Positions 58,811-64,000 of a stretch of 64,000 bases of DNA are shown in pieces. Below the pieces are notes generated by a model. It was not told the DNA's origin, did no database searches, and saw only the letters and a list, made by a program, of their open reading frames with translations. Position 1 is the first letter of the stretch. The number at the start of each line of letters is the position of its first letter. Source of the stretch: Neoroseomonas marina (GTDB lineage Bacteria > Pseudomonadota > Alphaproteobacteria > Acetobacterales > Acetobacteraceae); assembly GCF_012927745.1 (NCBI RefSeq), contig NZ_JABBKX010000002.1, positions 783,999 through 847,998 on the forward strand, in the 5' to 3' direction. Made by a program: the position numbers and the translations under genes.

Positions 58811-61342
58811 ATGGATCGCCCCACCATTCTCATCACCGGAAGCGGAGGCTTCCTCGGGCGGGCCATCGCCGAGGCACTTCGGGATCGCTACCGCATCATC
58901 GGCCTCGACGTGCGGAAGCAAGAGGGCGCGGGCGGCGACCTCGAGACCATCGAGGTGGATCTGGCCTCGCGATCGAGCGTGAATGCGGCCCTGGCGCAGG
59001 CAGCCGACAAGGCCGGCGGCCGCTTCGCATCCGTCATTCATCTGGCTGCGTATTACGACACCACCGGCGAGGAGGATCCTCGCTACGATTCGGTCACCGT
59101 GCAGGGCACGCGGCGCCTTCTGCATGCGTTGAAGCGGCTGGGCACGGAGCAGTTCATCTTCGCGAGCACGCTACTGGTGCATGCGCCAAGTCCGGACATC
59201 GGCATCCGCATCACCGAGCAGTCGCCCATCGATCCGGCCTGGGCCTATCCCAGATCGAAGGCCGAGACGGAGGCATTGATCGGCCGCGAACGGGACGGAG
59301 TCCGGACCGTGATCCTGCGGCTGGCCGGCGTCTATGACGAGGATTGCCGGGCAACCTTCATCGCACAGCAGATCGCGCGCATCTTCGAACGGCTGCCGAC
59401 AGCCTATCTGTTCACCGGCAACCTGAAGGCCGGCCAGCCCTACCTCCACAAGGACGACCTGGTCGACGCCGTGGTCCGCGCCGTCGACCGGCGGGCCGAT
59501 CTCGACGAGCACACCGTGCTGCTCATCGGCGAGGAGGATACGCCGTCCTACGAAGAACTGCAGAAGCGCCTCGGACGGCTGATCCATGGGGAGGAATGGC
59601 GCACGCTGAGTCTCCCGAAGGGACTGACGAAGGCAGGCGCCTGGGTGCAGGCGGAGATCCTGGACCAGGAGACCGACATCAAGCCTTGGATGATCGAGGG
59701 CTCCGACGACCACTACGAGATCGACACCTCGCGCGCTCGCGCCGTCCTCGGGTGGGAGCCCCGGCACGCGCTGACCCGGACGTTGCCGGAGATGATCCGG
59801 CGCCTGAAGCAGGATCCGACCGACTGGTACGAGAAGAACCGCCTGGAACCGGCCGCGGTAGCGGCGTCCGAACCGGAACTGCGCCAGGCGGAACGCCGGC
59901 TGCGACGTCTGCCCGAGGAGGCCCTGCGGGATGCCGAGGCGACGATTGCGCGGGACCGCAGGCAGACATCGTGGGCCTCGATGGTCAACGCGATCCTGGG
60001 CGCCTGGCTGATGCTGTCGCCGCTGACGATCGGTCTTCTCGATCCGGTCGCTGCGTCGCCGCCGCCAGCCTTGGGTCACGAGCTGGATGCCCCCCGCGTC
60101 CGGAACGCATGGCTTGGCGTGAGCGAGATGGCATCGGGGGCCATGGTCATCCTGGTCGCGCTTCTCGGCATGGGGGCACGGCGTCACTGGATGCAGTGGA
60201 TGACGGCCGCGGTCGGCCTGTGGGTGATGCTCGCGCCCCTGGTGTTCTGGACGACAAGCGCGGCCGCCTATGCAACCGATACGATCGTCGGGATGCTGAT
60301 CGTGACCTTCGCGGTGATCGTACCGCCGCCGCCTGGCATCCATCCGCGCGCGCTCGCCAGCGACGATGACCGCCCTCTGGGATGGAGCTATTCGCCATCT
60401 TCCTTCTCGCAGCGCATTCCCATCGTCGGTATGGCGTTCGTCGGCTTCTTCATCTCGCGCTACCTGGCAGCCTACCAGCTCGGCCACATCGAGGGCGTCT
60501 GGGACCCGTTCTTCGGGGGGGCTGAGGGGACGGGCCGCAATGGAACGGAAGCGGTCGTGACGTCCTGGGTGTCCCAGGGCTTCCCGGTTGCGGATGCGGG
60601 GCTGGGCGCCGTCGCCTATGGTCTCGACATCCTGGCGGGCGCGATCGGCGATCGGCGCCGTTGGCGAACCATGCCCTGGATGGTGTTCCTCTTTGGCCTG
60701 CTGATCATTCCGCTCGGTGCGGTCAGCGTCGCCTTCATCATCATCCAACCGCCGCTCATCGGCGCGCTCTGCACGCTCTGCATCGTCCAGGCGGCGGTGA
60801 CCGTCGTCCTCATTCCCTATTCGATCGACGAGGTGTTGGCCTCGATTCAATACCTGTGGCGGGCGCGGCGCGCGGGAGAACCCTTCTGGCAGACCTTCTG
60901 GAAGGGCGGCCCCGCCTTGTCCGAGGACCAGGTACCGCAACCGGATCTCGATCGGTCGGTCTGGGACATCGCGCGGGAGTTCTTCGGCGGTGGCATGACC
61001 TTCCCATGGACCCTGGTCGCGAGCGTGGCGCTCGGGGCCCTGCTGACGGCGACGCCCGTGGTCTTCGGCACGAAAGCGCCGCTCTACTTCAGCGACCACA
61101 TCGTCGGCTGCCTCGTCATCGCGGTGGCTGTGGTCGCGATGGCGGAGGTGGCGCGGCCGCTGCGTTTCGCGAACGCGGCGCTCGGCGCCTGGGTCGCCGC
61201 GGCGCCGTTCCTGCTGGACGGCGGGGCGCCCGAGGCGACCGCCGCGGGCGTGGTCATGGGCCTGGCACTGGTGGGGCTTAGCCTGCCCCGAGGCCGACGC
61301 AGCGACGAGCATTACGGCGGCTGGGACCGGGCCATCGTCTGA
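58811..61342 (+). CDS. SDR epimerase - SPW - VKOR-like - SPW fusion protein
   Basis: An 843-residue chimera. Residues 1-310 form an extended SDR with the nucleotide motif GSGGFLG (10-16) and the YxxxK pair Tyr146/Lys150. Residues about 385-495 hold SPW-type helix pairs (VNAILGAWLMLSPLTIG). Residues about 535-690 match a VKOR-like domain, with PFFGGAEGTGRNGTEAVVTS, PVADAGLGAVAYGLDIL and the active-site CTLC (Cys654, Cys657). Residues about 735-830 are a second SPW-type region. The loop cysteines of ordinary bacterial VKOR are absent. It would be an inner-membrane protein with a cytosolic dehydrogenase head. A redox role is plausible; the substrate is unknown. Confidence 0.82.
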   Translation: MDRPTILITGSGGFLGRAIAEALRDRYRIIGLDVRKQEGAGGDLETIEVDLASRSSVNAALAQAADKAGGRFASVIHLAAYYDTTGEEDPRYDSVTVQGTRRLLHALKRLGTEQFIFASTLLVHAPSPDIGIRITEQSPIDPAWAYPRSKAETEALIGRERDGVRTVILRLAGVYDEDCRATFIAQQIARIFERLPTAYLFTGNLKAGQPYLHKDDLVDAVVRAVDRRADLDEHTVLLIGEEDTPSYEELQKRLGRLIHGEEWRTLSLPKGLTKAGAWVQAEILDQETDIKPWMIEGSDDHYEIDTSRARAVLGWEPRHALTRTLPEMIRRLKQDPTDWYEKNRLEPAAVAASEPELRQAERRLRRLPEEALRDAEATIARDRRQTSWASMVNAILGAWLMLSPLTIGLLDPVAASPPPALGHELDAPRVRNAWLGVSEMASGAMVILVALLGMGARRHWMQWMTAAVGLWVMLAPLVFWTTSAAAYATDTIVGMLIVTFAVIVPPPPGIHPRALASDDDRPLGWSYSPSSFSQRIPIVGMAFVGFFISRYLAAYQLGHIEGVWDPFFGGAEGTGRNGTEAVVTSWVSQGFPVADAGLGAVAYGLDILAGAIGDRRRWRTMPWMVFLFGLLIIPLGAVSVAFIIIQPPLIGALCTLCIVQAAVTVVLIPYSIDEVLASIQYLWRARRAGEPFWQTFWKGGPALSEDQVPQPDLDRSVWDIAREFFGGGMTFPWTLVASVALGALLTATPVVFGTKAPLYFSDHIVGCLVIAVAVVAMAEVARPLRFANAALGAWVAAAPFLLDGGAPEATAAGVVMGLALVGLSLPRGRRSDEHYGGWDRAIV

Positions 61343-61389
61343 TCTGCCGGCGATCCACACGCTGGAAGGCCAAGCCGGCAGAACCCTCT

Positions 61390-61433
61390 TGACCTGTTGG
61401 TAGGATTGTCGACAATTGACTGAAGACAGTCAT
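61390..61433 (+). promoter_or_regulatory. Promoter with two abutting palindromic operators
   Basis: TTGACC (61390-61395) and GACAAT (61412-61417) are 16 bp apart. The -10 overlaps the perfect 12-bp palindrome ATTGTCGACAAT (61406-61417). Immediately next to it is TGACTG-AAGA-CAGTCA (61418-61433), a second perfect inverted repeat. The first is of the TTGT-N2-ACAA kind bound by FCD-type GntR regulators, one of which is encoded in this operon at 63550. Confidence 0.6.
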
Positions 61434-61449
61434 CAGAGGCTCGCCGGCT

Positions 61450-62334
61450 TTGACCGACCTCCTGCGGAGCTTGCTGTTCACGCCGGCGAACCACCCGCGC
61501 CGGGTGGAGAAGGCCCTCGGCCTTCCGACCGACGCGGTGATCCTCGACCTCGAGGATGCCGTCGCGGCATCCGAGAAGCCGGCCGCGCGCCAGGCGGCGC
61601 TGGCGGCCCGCGCCCTTCCTCGGCGAGGGCGGCTGATCGTGCGGGTGAATGCCCTCTCGACGGTCTGGGGCTATGCGGATCTCGTCGCGGTGGTCGCGTC
61701 GGGCATCGACGGGATCATGCTGCCCAAGGTCGAAAGCGCGCAGGACCTCGGGACCGCGGAATGGCTGATCGCTGCGCTGGAACGGGACGCGCGCCTGCCC
61801 GCCGGCGGCATCGACCTGATCCCGCTGATCGAAACCGCCGCCGGCATGCAGGCGCTGGAATCCATCGCCCGCATCGCGCGGCGCACGCGGCGCGTCGCCT
61901 TCGGGGCGGGTGACTTCACGCTCGACACCAATCTCGACTGGTCGCGCGAGGAGTGGGAATTGCTGCCGCATCGCAGCCATTGCGTGCTGACGTCCCGCGC
62001 GCAGGGCCTGGAACCGCCGATCGACACAGTGTGGGCGCGGCTCGACGACGCCGAGGGCTATGCCGCCTCGGTGGAACGTGCGCGCGCGCTGGGCTTCGCC
62101 GGCAAGCTCTGCATCCATCCCTCGCAACTTGCGCCCGCGAACGCTGCCTTCTCGCCTTCGCCTGAAGCCGTGGAACGCGCTCGCCGCATCGTCTCCGCCT
62201 TCGAGGCGGCGGAAGCCAAAGGTCTCGCCTCCATCACCCTCGACGGCGCCTTCATCGACTACCCCATCGCCTATGCCGCGCAGCGCCTCCTGGCGCGCGC
62301 CAATGCCATCCAGAATGCGGAGTCCGCTGCATGA
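61450..62334 (+). CDS. CitE-like (HpcH/HpaI family) C-C lyase
   Basis: A 294-residue TIM-barrel lyase (TTG start, TDLLRSLLFTPANHPRRVEK). Family landmarks are AVILDLEDAVAASEKPAAR (metal Asp/Glu), IMLPKVESAQDL, LIETAAGMQALESI, FGAGDFTLDTNLDW and KLCIHPSQLAPAN. CitE-like enzymes cleave malyl-CoA, citramalyl-CoA or related beta-hydroxyacyl-CoAs. Coupling (ATGA) to a CoA transferase suggests that the acid is first activated as its CoA thioester and then split. The substrate is uncertain; malate, citramalate or a derivative would fit. Confidence 0.88.
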   Translation: MTDLLRSLLFTPANHPRRVEKALGLPTDAVILDLEDAVAASEKPAARQAALAARALPRRGRLIVRVNALSTVWGYADLVAVVASGIDGIMLPKVESAQDLGTAEWLIAALERDARLPAGGIDLIPLIETAAGMQALESIARIARRTRRVAFGAGDFTLDTNLDWSREEWELLPHRSHCVLTSRAQGLEPPIDTVWARLDDAEGYAASVERARALGFAGKLCIHPSQLAPANAAFSPSPEAVERARRIVSAFEAAEAKGLASITLDGAFIDYPIAYAAQRLLARANAIQNAESAA

Positions 62335-63548
62335 GTCTGCCCCTCGCCGACCAGGTCGAAGCCTTGCAGGGCTGCAAGGTCATCGACGTCTCGAGCTTCC
62401 TCGCGGGCCCCTTCTGCTCCACGCAACTGGCGGAATTCGGCGCCGACGTGATCAAGCTGGAGCTGCCTGGGGTGGGCGATCCGCTGCGCAAATTCGGCAC
62501 CGTGACCGAATGCGGCGAGACGCTCCCGTGGCTGTCGGAATGCCGCAACAAGAAGATCGCCTCGCTCGACCTACGCAAGCCCGAGGGCGCGGCGCTGTTC
62601 AAGAAGCTGATCGCGGATGCCGACATCCTGGTGGAGAACTTTCAGCCCGGCACGCTGGAGAAGTGGGGCCTCGGCTGGGATGTGCTGAAGGAGGTCAATC
62701 CGCGCCTGATCATGGTGCGCATCTCCGGCTACGGGCAAACCGGCCCGTATCGCGGCCGGCCGGGCTTCGGGCGCATCGGCAACGCCTTCGGCGGCCTGTC
62801 CTTCCTCGCCGGCTATCCGGACCGCCCGCCGGTGACGCCCGGGTCCGCGACCATCCCGGACTATCTCGCCGGCCTCTATGGCGCGCTCGGCGCGCTGCTC
62901 GCGATGAAGGCGCGCGACCTGACGGGGCGCGGGCAGTTCATCGATATCGGGCTCTACGAGCCGATCTTCCGCATCCTCGACGAGCTCGCGCCGAAGTTCC
63001 AGACCACCGGCTATGTGCGGCAGCGGATGGGGCCGGGCACCGTGAACGTCGTGCCGCACAGCCACTACCCGACCAAGGACGATCGCTGGATCGCGATCGC
63101 CTGCACCTCGGACAAGATCTTCTCGCGCCTCGCCGAGGCGATGGGTGTGCCGGAATGGGCCGATGACGGGAAGTGGGGCACGATCCGCCAGCGCGACGCG
63201 GACCGCGCGCAGGTGGATGAATATGTCGGCAACTGGACGTCGCAGTACACGCGCGACGAGGTGCTGGCCCTGTGCGAGAAGTTCCAGGTTCCCTGCGGCC
63301 CGGTCTACGGCATCGACGAGATCTTCGAGGATCCGCAGTACAAGGCGCGCGAGAACATCGCCTGGGTGAAGGACGAGCGCGTCGGCGAGCTCGCCGTGCC
63401 GAACGTGGTGCCCCGGCTGTCCGAGACGCCGGGCCGCGTGAAGTGGCTCGGCCCCTCCAAGGGGGCGCACGAGGATCACGTCTACAAGGAGCGCCTCGGC
63501 CTCGACGACGCCGAGATCGCGCGGCTGAAGGCGCTCGAGGTCCTCTGA
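62331..63548 (+). CDS. CaiB/BaiF-family CoA transferase
   Basis: A 405-residue class III CoA transferase. It has KVIDVSSFLAGPFCSTQLAE, GADVIKLELPGVGDPLRKFG, NKKIASLDLRKPEGAALFKK and ATIPDYLAGLYGALGALLAM with the catalytic Asp. It moves CoA from a donor such as succinyl-CoA to a carboxylic acid through an aspartyl-CoA thioester. It overlaps the CitE-like gene by 4 nt and is followed after 1 nt by the GntR gene, so the three form an operon. Confidence 0.92.
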   Translation: MSLPLADQVEALQGCKVIDVSSFLAGPFCSTQLAEFGADVIKLELPGVGDPLRKFGTVTECGETLPWLSECRNKKIASLDLRKPEGAALFKKLIADADILVENFQPGTLEKWGLGWDVLKEVNPRLIMVRISGYGQTGPYRGRPGFGRIGNAFGGLSFLAGYPDRPPVTPGSATIPDYLAGLYGALGALLAMKARDLTGRGQFIDIGLYEPIFRILDELAPKFQTTGYVRQRMGPGTVNVVPHSHYPTKDDRWIAIACTSDKIFSRLAEAMGVPEWADDGKWGTIRQRDADRAQVDEYVGNWTSQYTRDEVLALCEKFQVPCGPVYGIDEIFEDPQYKARENIAWVKDERVGELAVPNVVPRLSETPGRVKWLGPSKGAHEDHVYKERLGLDDAEIARLKALEVL

Positions 63549-63549
63549 C

Positions 63550-64000
63550 GTGTCCGATCAGGCAAGCGACGCCGCGATCTGGGCGCTGCCGGCACGGACA
63601 TCCCTGCCGGACTTCGTGACGGAACGCTTCCTCGACGCCATGCGCGCCGGCGTGCTGGCGCCTGGCGAGCGTATCGTCGAGGCGACGCTCGCGAAGAAGC
63701 TTGGTGTCAGCCGCGGTCCGCTGCGGGAGGCGCTGAAGGGCCTCGAGGCCGACCGCCTCGTCGAGCGGCGCGCCAATCGCGGCATGTTCGTCGCCGAGGT
63801 GAACCTCGATCGCGCGCTGCAGATGATCGTCATGCGCGCAATGCTGGAAGGGCTCGCCGCGCGGCTCGTCGCGGCGCGTATAGCGCCGGAGATGGCGGCC
63901 TCCCTGACCGAACAGCACCGGCTGATCGAGGAGGCCGCGGCCGCCGGGCGGACCCGCGAATGGCGCGACCACGACTGGCGCTTCCACGAGATGGTCTGCG
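63550..64000 (+). CDS. GntR-family (FCD/VanR type) regulator, 3' end cut by the window
   Basis: The first 150 residues are visible. They include a winged helix at about 22-88 (GVLAPGERIVEATLAKKLGV, SRGPLREALKGLEADRLVER) and the start of an all-helical FCD domain (RAMLEGLAARLVAARI ... DWRFHEMVC, with Asp and His of the metal site). GTG start, one base after the CoA-transferase stop. It likely represses or activates its own operon through the palindromes at 61406-61433. Confidence 0.9.
   Translation, partial: MSDQASDAAIWALPARTSLPDFVTERFLDAMRAGVLAPGERIVEATLAKKLGVSRGPLREALKGLEADRLVERRANRGMFVAEVNLDRALQMIVMRAMLEGLAARLVAARIAPEMAASLTEQHRLIEEAAAAGRTREWRDHDWRFHEMVC

Noticed and set aside
59171..61360. 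A 729-codon minus-strand frame opposite the SDR-VKOR fusion
   Set aside because: No domain, extreme Arg/Asp/His content; the plus-strand frame carries clear motifs.

Overview
The window is very GC-rich and densely packed, with many 4-nt ATGA/GTGA start-stop overlaps, GTG and TTG starts, and EcfG-type stress promoters (GGAAC / CGTT). Gene content (many peptide- and sugar-type ABC importers, hut genes, an ACR3 arsenite pump, Ku/LigD, an alphaproteobacterial general-stress gene set) points to an alphaproteobacterium. A soil or water member of the Acetobacteraceae/Rhodospirillales (Roseomonas-like) is my best guess. That placement is inference from style and gene families; no 16S or marker gene is present.

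Layout. 1-7.7 kb: a partial peptide-binding protein with a D-aminopeptidase-like serine hydrolase, a PRC-barrel protein, small stress-type genes, arsR-acr3, an SDR, a VOC protein and tRNA-Thr(CGT). 7.9-10.1 kb: a membrane-fusion protein and a MacB/FtsX-type permease with no ATPase beside them. 10.1-16.2 kb: a Dpp-type importer operon ending in a glycerophosphodiester phosphodiesterase. 16.4-21.7 kb: hutC and hutIHU for histidine breakdown, with a palindromic operator in the hutI promoter. 21.8-35.3 kb: a ten-gene, tightly overlapped operon running iclR - hyuAB fusion - peptide-type ABC importer (SBP, two permeases, two ATPases) - aroM - DUF917 - short hyuA, probably for uptake and opening of a cyclic amide (hydantoin, thiohydantoin or oxoproline-like). 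35.5-42.7 kb: an Fbp/Pot-type importer and a sugar-type importer that lacks its own ATPase.

42.8-61.3 kb is a stress island: BON protein, PepSY-like paralogues, a divergent haem-copper oxidase cluster (CtaG, CopD-like, CoxII, CoxI-III fusion), a lipid-kinase/IMPase pair, Zn-ribbon-Ku-LigD (non-homologous end joining), an SDR, a PPC protein, a YciE/F ferritin-like protein, a YflT-like protein, DUF3008 and an 843-residue SDR-SPW-VKOR-SPW fusion. 61.4-64 kb: a CitE-like lyase, a CaiB-type CoA transferase and a GntR regulator (cut by the window end) behind two abutting palindromes.

The most striking pattern is a repeated regulatory architecture. At eight places upstream of the small stress genes (2.9, 3.1, 43.7, 51.4, 55.0, 56.4 and twice at 58.3 kb) a GAAC element is followed after exactly 17 bp by GTT, usually as GTTC, so that each -35 element is the reverse complement of the opposite promoter's -10. 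Several sit between divergent genes and can be read as face-to-face EcfG promoters. They would tie the PRC, BON, hydrophilin-like, Ku/LigD, ferritin-like and DUF3008 genes into one general-stress regulon. The oxidase in the same island carries unusual substitutions: the CuA methionine is His, and the K-channel lysine is Gln.
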